Shown here in pieces: positions 8,587 through 16,600 of a DNA stretch of 52,152 bases. Origin of the DNA: a virus; the IMG/VR virus record IMGVR_UViG_3300021197_001711, positions 1 to 52,152 of that record. The stretch is one strand, 5' to 3'. Positions within the stretch are counted from its first letter, which is position 1; every line of letters begins with the position of its first letter. The notes under the pieces were generated by a model. That model was not told the DNA's origin. It did no database searches and worked only from the letters and a program-made list of their open reading frames with translations. The position numbers and the translations under genes were made by a program.

Positions 8587-8994
8587 ATGGCTAATGTATT
8601 ATATCCAAAAGCAAAGGAAGATTTCCTTGCTGGCAATTTGAATCTGTCGAGCAACACAGTTACTATTGCACTGGTGGATACGGGTGTCTATACCTTTAGC
8701 AGTGCGCATGAGGATAGAGCAGATATACCCAACAGTGCGGTAGTAGCGACAGCCAATCTCGCAAGCAAAACAATAACTAGTGGTGTATTTGATGCTGACG
8801 ATGCAAGTTTTACGTCAGTGTCTGGTGCTAACTGTGAAGCGTTGATCATCTACCACACAGATGTACAAGGTGGTAATACGACCTCAAGACTGATTGCATA
8901 TGTTGATTCTGCATCCGGTCTACCTATCCTTCCTAACGGCGGTGACATTACAGTTCGTTTCTCTGCTGGCGCTAATAAAATATTCGCACTATAA
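8587..8994 (+). CDS. Small conserved virion-type protein, 135 aa
   Basis: A 135-residue beta-rich protein beginning MANVLYPKAKEDFLAGNLNL, with a central VTIALVDTG motif, a SGANCEALIIYHTD segment and an ending with LPNGGDITVRFSAGANKIFAL. This type is common in marine phages and I recognise the pattern, but I know of no demonstrated function. It sits 20 bp after the tube gene with a TTGGAGA ribosome site and before a terminator-like hairpin, so it is co-expressed with gp19. A structural or decoration role is likely but inferred. It has no T4 counterpart between genes 19 and 20. Confidence 0.75.
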   Translation: MANVLYPKAKEDFLAGNLNLSSNTVTIALVDTGVYTFSSAHEDRADIPNSAVVATANLASKTITSGVFDADDASFTSVSGANCEALIIYHTDVQGGNTTSRLIAYVDSASGLPILPNGGDITVRFSAGANKIFAL

Positions 8995-9016
8995 TTTAAA
9001 CGACTGTATGTGATAG

Positions 9017-9050
9017 GGGGGCGCTTCATACTGCAGTGCCCCCTTCGCTT
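9017..9050 (+). terminator. Probable terminator after the tube operon
   Basis: GGGGGCGC (9017-9024) pairs with GTGCCCCC (9036-9043) around an 11-base loop, with one G-T pair. It is followed by a T-rich but interrupted tract (TTCGCTTTG). Weaker tail than the other terminators here. Confidence 0.6.
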
Positions 9051-9066
9051 TGTATCGAGGTAAAAA

Positions 9067-10704
9067 ATGCAACTATTCGGATTTGAAATAAAGAGAACTG
9101 CAGCTGAAGAAGCTGAGCAGCAAACTCTTCAAGCAATTGTGCCCAATAATCAGGAAGATGCGGTAGTTGATGTTGCGCCTGGAAGTGGTGGTTTTTATGG
9201 TTCTCATATGGATATGGAAGCCTCCGCAAAGACAGAGGCAGACCTAGTAACAAAGTATCGAGAAATGGCTTTGCAGCCAGAATGCGATCAAGCAGTTGAA
9301 GATATCATTAACGATGCAGTCATCATGGATGATAATGCTTATCCGGTTGAGCTTGTATTAGATGAATCCAACCTGCCAGCAAGAGTCAAGAAAATGGTTA
9401 GAGAAGAATTCAACAGTCTTCTTTACATGCTTGACTTCGGAAACAAAGGCTATGAGATATTCCGCAGATGGTATGTTGATGGAAGACTGTATTATCAAAT
9501 AGTTATCGATAAGAACAAGCCTCGTGAAGGTGTTAGGCAGCTTCGATATATTGATCCACGCAAGATTAGAAAAATGCGGTCTCAGAAAAAGAAGACCGAC
9601 AAAGCATCTGGCGCAGATCTTTATCCATCAAAGACTGAGTTCTATCTGTATAATCCAACAGGCTCAAATAACAATACTCAAGGTATTAAGATAGCGCCAG
9701 ATAGTATTTGCTACGTACCTTCAGGCCTGGTAGACTCAAGAAACAAAATGAATCTTGGCTACTTACACAAAGCAATCAAGCCTCTTAACCAACTTAGAAT
9801 GCTTGAAGACGCTGTTGTAATATATCGTCTATCACGTGCACCAGAACGAAGAATATTCTACATCGACGTAGGCAATCTGCCTAAGATGAAGGCTGAACAA
9901 TACCTACGTGACATGATGGTAAAGCATAAGAACAAATTAGTATACGATGCGTCCACTGGTGAAGTAAGAGACGACCGCAGGCATATGACTATGCTGGAAG
10001 ACTTCTGGTTGCCTCGTCGCGAAGGTGGACGTGGTACAGAGATTACAACATTGCCAGGTGGCCAAAACCTTGGCGAAATGGATGATGTTCTGTACTTCCA
10101 AAAGAAATTATACAAAGCGCTTAGCGTGCCTGTTAGTAGAATGGAAGCAGAAGTTAATTTCAACATCGGCCGCTCGACTGAAATCTCACGAGACGAAGTT
10201 AAGTTTCAAAAATTTGTGAACAGACTTAGAAATAAGTTTGCAGAACTATTCGACAATCTTCTCGAAATACATCTTGCACTAAAAGGCGTCATGACGCGGA
10301 GCGAGTGGAGAGAGGTCAGTAACAGTATTACATACGCTTTTGCTAACGACAATATGTTTCAAGAACTCAAACAGTCAGAGATCATGTCTGAGCGTTTGAG
10401 AGTTCTTGGCGAAGTTGATCCGCTTGTAGGTAAATACTTCTCGTTGAACTGGATTCGTAAGAATGTACTTCATATGACAGAAGACGAAATACTACAAATT
10501 CAAAAAGAGATGGAGCTTGAGCGTGACAATGAAGATGAAATGATTCCTTACGCGTCTGATCAAAACGAAGAAATAGAGCCTACCAATCCAATAGCGATTA
10601 CCGATAACACTCAAAGCAAATCCTTGTCTTCCGAAGAAAAAGGTTTAGTTGAAAGCATGACAAGATTCTACAACTCCCTCTCTAGCGAGTACGAAGAAGA
10701 TTGA
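9067..10704 (+). CDS. 20: Portal vertex protein gp20
   Basis: 545 residues (T4 gp20 is 524). The portal is the 12-mer ring at one capsid vertex through which DNA is packaged and on which the prohead is built. Recognisable blocks are QPECDQAVEDIINDAVIMDD near residues 75-95, the LRYIDPRKIRKMR segment, and the long conserved central block with EDAVVIYRLSRAPERRIFYIDVG at about 245-267. NFNIGRSTEISRDEVKFQKF follows near 365-385. The C-terminal tail is acidic. It is separated from gp19 by the small virion gene and a terminator, and ends 4 bp before the collagen-like fibre gene. Confidence 0.95.
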   Translation: MQLFGFEIKRTAAEEAEQQTLQAIVPNNQEDAVVDVAPGSGGFYGSHMDMEASAKTEADLVTKYREMALQPECDQAVEDIINDAVIMDDNAYPVELVLDESNLPARVKKMVREEFNSLLYMLDFGNKGYEIFRRWYVDGRLYYQIVIDKNKPREGVRQLRYIDPRKIRKMRSQKKKTDKASGADLYPSKTEFYLYNPTGSNNNTQGIKIAPDSICYVPSGLVDSRNKMNLGYLHKAIKPLNQLRMLEDAVVIYRLSRAPERRIFYIDVGNLPKMKAEQYLRDMMVKHKNKLVYDASTGEVRDDRRHMTMLEDFWLPRREGGRGTEITTLPGGQNLGEMDDVLYFQKKLYKALSVPVSRMEAEVNFNIGRSTEISRDEVKFQKFVNRLRNKFAELFDNLLEIHLALKGVMTRSEWREVSNSITYAFANDNMFQELKQSEIMSERLRVLGEVDPLVGKYFSLNWIRKNVLHMTEDEILQIQKEMELERDNEDEMIPYASDQNEEIEPTNPIAITDNTQSKSLSSEEKGLVESMTRFYNSLSSEYEED

Positions 10705-10708
10705 GAAA

Positions 10709-12298
10709 ATGGATCAACTGGATGAAGCCAAACTATTAGCAGCTCTTCTCGGTGTACTTAAAAAAGAAAACAGCAGAGTAAAAGACGAGCTACTAAAAGA
10801 AATATATGGAAGCCTCCAGAAGGACATCCAGGATCAAACTGGTGTCAAATATCTTGAGCTAGACGAAGTTGAAAACCCTGTACCCATCCAAGTTTTTAAA
10901 GGTGAGAAGGGTGCTGAAGGTCCGCAAGGTAAGCGGGGTCTAAAAGGTGCAAGAGGTGATGTAGGTCCTAAAGGAGAGCGAGGAGCTCTGGGCCCTCGAG
11001 GAGATGTCGGTCCTTTGGGTCCAATGGGACCCCAGGGTATTCGTGGTGTTGCAGGTGAACAGGGCCCAGCTGGTAAAGACGGTGCTGATGGTATAGATGG
11101 TAACACACCTGACATTAAGCCGCTCGAGGATAAGTTTACCAGACTCTTCAACGAATTCAAAGGTTCTGTATCCGCCCAAGTCACTCGAATGGCCTATGCA
11201 AAGAGTCCTACTTCTGGAGGCAGTTTTGCAGGTTCAGGTGAAGTAAATTTATTACGACTGGATGACGTTGACACAACCAGTCTTGCTGATGGTAAATTTT
11301 TAAGATATAATGCTACCTCTGGTAAACTTGAATTCGTAGAGGGTTCGGGTTCTGCTGATCTATCGAGTTACGATGGTCACATAATACCAGGGGCAAACAA
11401 TACATACGATCTTGGTTCAGCTCAGCGTCAATGGCGTGATCTGTATTTGAGTGGCACGTCCCTTTTTATTAATGGTGTGCCTGCGATACAGCAAGATCCT
11501 GAAACAGGTAATATCGTATTATCTGCAAATACTGTTATACAAACAGCAAACGGTGTAAACAATCCTGTAGCATCGCAACCAAACTTAGACGTCTATCTTG
11601 AAGTTGCTAACGTATCTTCAATAATGACCTCGCGACTTGAGCCTTATCTTAAAGTAGCAAACAGTACCAACTTTGCAACAACTTCAGACCTCAATAACTA
11701 TCTTCAAGTAGCAAACAACTTCAGTGGTGCATATGGTGATCTGACTGGTAGACCTAGCTTAGATGTATATGCATCCAACACCGCCTTGCAATTAAAGGCT
11801 GATGCAGCTGACCTGGGTCAATACTTACAGGTAGCAAATAACAAAACAATTGTTGCTGGTAATAATGTTTCACTTACAACTAATGCAACGTCTATTGTAA
11901 TAAACAGTACAGGAGGCGGTGGCGGAGGTGGTGGAGATCTTGATCAGTATCTACAAGTTGCCAATGCAACATCGTTATTATCTAACAAAGCTGATACAGC
12001 ATTATTAAATGACTATCTACAAGTTGCCAATACGGCTAATCTGATAACTAGCGTACAAAACCAAGGTGCTGGTCAACCACTAGTCAAGAGTAACATAAAT
12101 AATATACTGACCTTAAATACATTGAAGGCCGGTCCCAATATCACCATAGAAGAAAACAGTGATGGTGAGATAGTAATTTCAGCGACAGGAGAACTCTCCG
12201 TCTCTGATTCAATTGATTTTGGTTTTGTTAATAACGATTTCGGATCCATTGCTGATGCAGCAGAATCCGATCCTCAATTCGATTTCGGAACACTATAA
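10709..12298 (+). CDS. Collagen-like fibre or appendage protein, 529 aa
   Basis: The N-terminal 60 residues are helical and probably anchor or trimerise. Residues 65-130 are 22 uninterrupted Gly-X-Y triplets (for example GPKGERGALGPRGDVGPLG), a collagen-like triple helix. After that come a DLGSAQRQWRDLYLSGT motif typical of marine-phage fibres (near residue 235), six copies of a YL[QKE]VAN motif spaced through residues 295-445, and an eight-Gly hinge near 405. This is the architecture of a trimeric fibre. It starts 4 bp after the portal gene and ends 3 bp before the PKD-like fibre, so it belongs to the late structural operon. Its location on the virion is unknown. Confidence 0.75.
   Translation: MDQLDEAKLLAALLGVLKKENSRVKDELLKEIYGSLQKDIQDQTGVKYLELDEVENPVPIQVFKGEKGAEGPQGKRGLKGARGDVGPKGERGALGPRGDVGPLGPMGPQGIRGVAGEQGPAGKDGADGIDGNTPDIKPLEDKFTRLFNEFKGSVSAQVTRMAYAKSPTSGGSFAGSGEVNLLRLDDVDTTSLADGKFLRYNATSGKLEFVEGSGSADLSSYDGHIIPGANNTYDLGSAQRQWRDLYLSGTSLFINGVPAIQQDPETGNIVLSANTVIQTANGVNNPVASQPNLDVYLEVANVSSIMTSRLEPYLKVANSTNFATTSDLNNYLQVANNFSGAYGDLTGRPSLDVYASNTALQLKADAADLGQYLQVANNKTIVAGNNVSLTTNATSIVINSTGGGGGGGGDLDQYLQVANATSLLSNKADTALLNDYLQVANTANLITSVQNQGAGQPLVKSNINNILTLNTLKAGPNITIEENSDGEIVISATGELSVSDSIDFGFVNNDFGSIADAAESDPQFDFGTL
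10901..11098 (+). repeat. Collagen-like Gly-X-Y coding repeat (22 triplets)
   Basis: Every third codon from 10901 to about 11098 is glycine (GGN), without interruption, encoding residues 65-130 of the fibre. Proline in X and charged residues in Y are frequent, as in bacterial and phage collagen-like helices. The regular GGN periodicity also opens a spurious Pro-rich frame on the other strand. Confidence 0.9.
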
Positions 12299-12301
12299 TA
12301 A

Positions 12302-15300
12302 ATGGCTGTTGAAGTAAAACTCAGACGCGGTACCGCCAATCAGCACTCGACTTTTACGGGTGCAATTGGCGAAGTGACTGTCGACATTACTAACGATACC
12401 CTGCGCGTACATGACGGGGCATTGGTTGGTGGCCATCGTTTAGCCAAGCATAGCGATATTGGCTCTGCTGGTGCAAACACTGGTATGGAGCTTACGCTCG
12501 ATACCCCAACTGATGGAAGTTTAACAAATTCAGCAGCATATCAAAATTTTACTACAGGCACAAAAGTTACCGATGCGATCGATGTTCTCAATCAAGTTAT
12601 TGATAATGTTCGCAACAATACTTTCATCAAGTCTGTATCGTTTACAGCAAATACAACATCTCTCGGTGCTGGAGGAATGGTATTCTTTCAATTCACACCA
12701 GATGGGACTGCCAATCAATATGAGATTGATTTCGGTGATGGATCAGCTAATTCAACTCTATCCACTTCAACGATAGCTCACACGTACTCCACTAACAGTG
12801 GTTCACCGTTTACCGTATCGCTGACTGCAAGAAACACCGGTGGGTCTGGTGAAGGTAGTGAGGTTACTTTTTCGAGAAGTAACTATATAACCATTTTTAC
12901 TGCTGACCCCAATATGGCGTTTGGTATATACGGTGCATCATCAGGTGGATCTACTATATCCTTTGTTGATGATGGAACCCCAGTATACCTTAAGAACGAT
13001 TCGACTGATATCGGTAGTGCAACAGTACAGTACACGGTGGATTGGGGTGACAGCAGTGCCAACAATACAATCACTGACGACACAGCAAATGGTGGATCAG
13101 CTGGTGGTAGACTTGCTCATACGTTTACAACCAGCACAGAGCGAGAACAAACGTACACGGTAACGACAACATTAGATTCGCACTCGACAGCCAATCCAAG
13201 CGTAATACCCGATTCAGCAACTGCACAGATCAAAGTATATGATACTCATACGCCTGAGGTTGTATTAGATGCAAATACAGGTATCAATACCAGCAGTGGT
13301 GTAACGGTAACTGCAACAAACAATACTGAAAACACAATAGGTAGTTATGCTGCTTATGGAATCCAGTATCTGTGGACTTGGGGTGATGGCGACACAAATA
13401 CGGTGAACACAGGTTCAGGTAGTGCAGGTGATACTGGTGGTAATATAACACATAACTACTCATTGTCAAATTCACAACAGAATGCTGGTACCGCAGTCGA
13501 CTATGTTGGTAATCTCAGAGTAACGAGCAACCACACTTCTAGTCCGTTTATTAGTACCAACTTTGTCGTGCATGTGGAGCCCGAGCTTAGAGCTGCCATA
13601 GGCGTTGATTCAACAACAAGTGCTTTGAAAGCGTCTAATGATTCTTCCAATGTACTTTATAAAGAATTGGACCTGAGTGGTGCAAACAGAGCAATAGCAA
13701 GTGTCACTAACACTACACAACATGGCAACACATATGTTTATGCCTGGGGTGACAGTACTACAAATTCTGTTACAGAAGCGGGATCGCCAGCTGGTAGTGT
13801 TTCAGGCTCAGCCATAACGCATGACTATCAGTCTGCTTCTGTTGGTACCTATAGCATAACACTAACTGCAAATGGACAACCAGATAGATCTGGTCAAACA
13901 GCCTCCGCATCATCCTCAGTGGTATTGAAGAACATTCCTTCAGCCCCTGCTGGACTAAGTTCCAAATCTATAACGCTATCGCAATCTGCTCAGGGCACCA
14001 GTAAACTTGCTTCGGGATTTGTTGACAATACTGGTGGTCTTATTACTGCTGGCTCTAGTTTAAATACAAACACAGCAAGAAGGTATACATCTACAACTAC
14101 CATAACATCTAGTACTGTTTCTAATGTTTACGATTCAAGCACAGGAACATTATCAGCAATTTGGAATGGTTCAGCAGCAGGAGCTCAGGCTTTCAGTACA
14201 GCTACTGGTCAAACTGGTACCAATAATAACTTGCAGATCACATCAGAAGGTGATGCATACAACGAAATAGCTACTACGTATCCGCAGAACTACTATCAGG
14301 TTTTTACTGCTAATTTTACCAGAGATATTGATGGTGAGTCCGCTGGTGCAAACTATGCAAGACTTAGTCACTCAACTACTGGTGATACAAACAATGTTTT
14401 TATAGTTAAGGATACGGTAACCGCTTCTCCAACTCTTAATATAGGAAGTGCAACTCTCGCTGAGCAAACGGCCGGCTCTTATCGGTACGTGTCTGGTATA
14501 CCTTATTATAATACTGGCTCACCAAAACTCAGACTTACAGGTGCGACTGTAGATAACTTGGTTGGACAAGCATATCTCGATAGTTCAAATATTGTAAGAA
14601 TAATGAATGGAAGCAATGATGAGGGAACATCAGATTCTGTAGTATCAACACATTACAGAGGATACAGCGACATAGATGGCGACTCCACAATGCTGTCGAG
14701 TGGTGTACCAATAGCTAACACAGGTGTGGGCAACGCTTATCCATTAGGTAACATTATTGCCGATATAACATCATCATCTGTTGCAGCTGTAGAGACTATC
14801 AGATTCGATATAACGAATGTTAACGGTACGAGTAGTAATGTCGAGCCATCTACTAAGATACAGGTTCATACGGCGTCTCCTACGTTTAACGAGGCGGCCA
14901 TACCAGTGGCAGATAGTCTTGGTTCAACGTTTGATACCGATGGCGTACGTATTACCGGTTTGACCGGAGCTACTCCTTCTTTTAGTAGCTCGACTGATTA
15001 TTACGTAGATAATGCGTGGTCTGGTGCAGAAACTGTTGCCGGTACCGATGAAGCTATAGTAAGATTTAATACATTAAAACATTATAGTACTAACCTGTCT
15101 TCTGGTTACTTACCAGTAGGCCCTGATCTCAATACAGGCAGATCTGGTGCTCAGTACTTTAGATTTGCTTTTAAACGAACACTGGTAGCCAACTTTAAGA
15201 TAAGGCTTACAGGAACAGTCTCTGGACTCTTTATAGCAGCTCCTGGAACTGCAATTGATTCTGCATCAACTCTTAACGGTTGGTTAGATACATCTATACA

Positions 15301-15535
15301 GTTCGCGGGGTCAGGTGTTCCAGGTGGCAATACAGGTAATGGAGGTAATGGATCAAACGGATGCGCTTCAACAGGTTCTGATATTATAGCAGACGGACAG
15401 AGTTATTCTAATCAGGCGTTCACCATGACGCTTGGATCTGAAAACTTATCCAATGCACATAATAATCAATTGTTAATTGCTGTCAAGTTAGAAAGCGGTG
15501 ACTCTTTAACATCACTGTCGATAGAGGCTGCATAA
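12302..15535 (+). CDS. Large fibre protein with PKD-like repeats, 1077 aa
   Basis: The N-terminus (EVKLRRGTANQHSTFTGAIG, then ITNDTLRVHDGALVGGHRLA) is the short adaptor module found at the start of many marine-phage fibres. Residues from about 110 to 540 hold four PKD/Ig-like beta domains, each with a W/F-G-D-[GS] turn (IDFGDGSANS, VDWGDSSANN, WTWGDGDTNT, YAWGDSTTNS) and a [TA]H[TDN]Y/F strand. The rest is Thr/Ser/Asn-rich beta structure ending in a Gly/Asn-rich stretch near residue 1015. No enzyme motif is visible. It is the longest gene in the window and probably forms an elongated appendage that binds host surface glycans; the binding role is inference from domain type. Confidence 0.75.
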   Translation: MAVEVKLRRGTANQHSTFTGAIGEVTVDITNDTLRVHDGALVGGHRLAKHSDIGSAGANTGMELTLDTPTDGSLTNSAAYQNFTTGTKVTDAIDVLNQVIDNVRNNTFIKSVSFTANTTSLGAGGMVFFQFTPDGTANQYEIDFGDGSANSTLSTSTIAHTYSTNSGSPFTVSLTARNTGGSGEGSEVTFSRSNYITIFTADPNMAFGIYGASSGGSTISFVDDGTPVYLKNDSTDIGSATVQYTVDWGDSSANNTITDDTANGGSAGGRLAHTFTTSTEREQTYTVTTTLDSHSTANPSVIPDSATAQIKVYDTHTPEVVLDANTGINTSSGVTVTATNNTENTIGSYAAYGIQYLWTWGDGDTNTVNTGSGSAGDTGGNITHNYSLSNSQQNAGTAVDYVGNLRVTSNHTSSPFISTNFVVHVEPELRAAIGVDSTTSALKASNDSSNVLYKELDLSGANRAIASVTNTTQHGNTYVYAWGDSTTNSVTEAGSPAGSVSGSAITHDYQSASVGTYSITLTANGQPDRSGQTASASSSVVLKNIPSAPAGLSSKSITLSQSAQGTSKLASGFVDNTGGLITAGSSLNTNTARRYTSTTTITSSTVSNVYDSSTGTLSAIWNGSAAGAQAFSTATGQTGTNNNLQITSEGDAYNEIATTYPQNYYQVFTANFTRDIDGESAGANYARLSHSTTGDTNNVFIVKDTVTASPTLNIGSATLAEQTAGSYRYVSGIPYYNTGSPKLRLTGATVDNLVGQAYLDSSNIVRIMNGSNDEGTSDSVVSTHYRGYSDIDGDSTMLSSGVPIANTGVGNAYPLGNIIADITSSSVAAVETIRFDITNVNGTSSNVEPSTKIQVHTASPTFNEAAIPVADSLGSTFDTDGVRITGLTGATPSFSSSTDYYVDNAWSGAETVAGTDEAIVRFNTLKHYSTNLSSGYLPVGPDLNTGRSGAQYFRFAFKRTLVANFKIRLTGTVSGLFIAAPGTAIDSASTLNGWLDTSIQFAGSGVPGGNTGNGGNGSNGCASTGSDIIADGQSYSNQAFTMTLGSENLSNAHNNQLLIAVKLESGDSLTSLSIEAA

Positions 15536-16327
15536 ATGGCAATTTCAGACGATCAAAAACTTGACTATCTTTGGAAGAAACTTGGGTACGGTGTATCCAA
15601 GACTGACGTCAATAGTAACAAAGGTGCCATCAACGAATCTTTGCCTAGTCCTCTTTTACTGCGGGGCGACAAAGTTTGGAGAGAAGCTGCTTCGATACCT
15701 GCAGCTATGCCTGGTTCAAGTGCTGGTGTAGTTACAGTATATCCTACTTCGGCACCTGACGAAACAACAGCTGATAATACAGCTACAGCAAATAGAACAT
15801 GGAAGACGGGTCTAACAGATTGGATACCGCCTGAGATAGGAAGCTCATATCAAGTTAAAGTATACGTACACACTTCTGGTGATGCAAGCAATGCAGCGTC
15901 AAGTGGTACTCAATTGTTCGCAGCTGGTTCTGGTAACAATGATGAGTGGTTTTTTGACTACCAATCAGGTATACTTAACTTTATAGGTACAAACTTACCC
16001 AACGGTATTAATTTTAGTGGTAAAAGTATCTATATATCGGGGGCAAGATATACAGGTACATTCGGTGTAGCAGCCTCTTCAAATGTAAGTGCTATACTAA
16101 GCAATGCTACATTAACAGGCAACACAACTATATCGACGTTAATATTGAGCAACGTCCTAGGCACTCAATATGGTGGCACTGGTCTTTCATCGTTCACAGA
16201 GAACGGTGTAATGATTGCTTCCAATACGTCAACGTTGGGATTTGCAACAGGAACCTCTGGCGAAGTTCTTCAAGTAAGATCTGATGGTGTACCGACATTT
16301 GATGACCTGGATGGTGGCAATTTCTAG
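15536..16327 (+). CDS. Fibre/appendage structural protein, 263 aa, ending DGGNF
   Basis: The N-terminus (SDDQKLDYLWKKLGYGVSKT) looks like a docking helix. Residues 40-180 form a beta-rich domain with WFFDYQSGILNFIG and ISGARYTG motifs. The C-terminal part contains LGTQYGGTGLSSFTENGVM, a common tail-fibre repeat motif, and ends in LDGGNF. The same DGG[TN][FY] ending appears in the proteins at 16601 and 18201. It starts 1 bp after the PKD-like fibre stops. Function unknown; a linker or distal fibre piece is likely from context. Confidence 0.7.
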   Translation: MAISDDQKLDYLWKKLGYGVSKTDVNSNKGAINESLPSPLLLRGDKVWREAASIPAAMPGSSAGVVTVYPTSAPDETTADNTATANRTWKTGLTDWIPPEIGSSYQVKVYVHTSGDASNAASSGTQLFAAGSGNNDEWFFDYQSGILNFIGTNLPNGINFSGKSIYISGARYTGTFGVAASSNVSAILSNATLTGNTTISTLILSNVLGTQYGGTGLSSFTENGVMIASNTSTLGFATGTSGEVLQVRSDGVPTFDDLDGGNF

Positions 16328-16560
16328 TGAATGAGAACGAAAAGATTTTAGAAATTTATATACAGCAACAACAAGAAAAAATTAATGAGCTGACACAGCA
16401 GTTATTAATGGCATCAACTCGTAATAAATATCTCGAAGAACAGCTAAATAGTGTTAGCGCTAAACTCGAAACATACGATACTATAAATAGAAAAAAAGCG
16501 AATGAAGTGAAAGGCTTCAATCTCAATCTTAGCAAGAAAAAACAACACCCTGAACGATAA
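16327..16560 (+). CDS. Small coiled-coil protein, 77 aa (GTG start)
   Basis: The frame opens with GTG at 16327, whose G is the last base of the upstream TAG, so the two genes are tightly coupled. The product is a predicted coiled coil through residues 5-60, very rich in Gln, Glu, Lys and Asn (for example IYIQQQQEKINELTQQLLMA), with a basic tail. No named family is recognised. A trimerising or chaperone-like helper for the neighbouring fibres is plausible. The late promoter box of the next gene lies within its coding sequence (16482-16489). Confidence 0.65.
   Translation: MNENEKILEIYIQQQQEKINELTQQLLMASTRNKYLEEQLNSVSAKLETYDTINRKKANEVKGFNLNLSKKKQHPER
16482..16489 (+). promoter_or_regulatory. 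Late promoter inside the coiled-coil gene, serving the 16601 fibre
   Basis: Exact TATAAATA, 112 bp before the ATG at 16601 and inside the upstream gene. The distance is longer than at other late genes here, leaving a leader of about 100 bases. Confidence 0.65.
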
Positions 16561-16600
16561 ACCCAACCTTTAATTCTATCCATTAACGAGGAAAATAATA

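Noticed and set aside
10834-11184. Reverse-strand 116-codon Pro-rich frame opposite the collagen-like repeat
   Set aside because: It is the mirror of the GGN-rich Gly-X-Y codons; no ribosome site, promoter or family features, and the + strand gene is clear.
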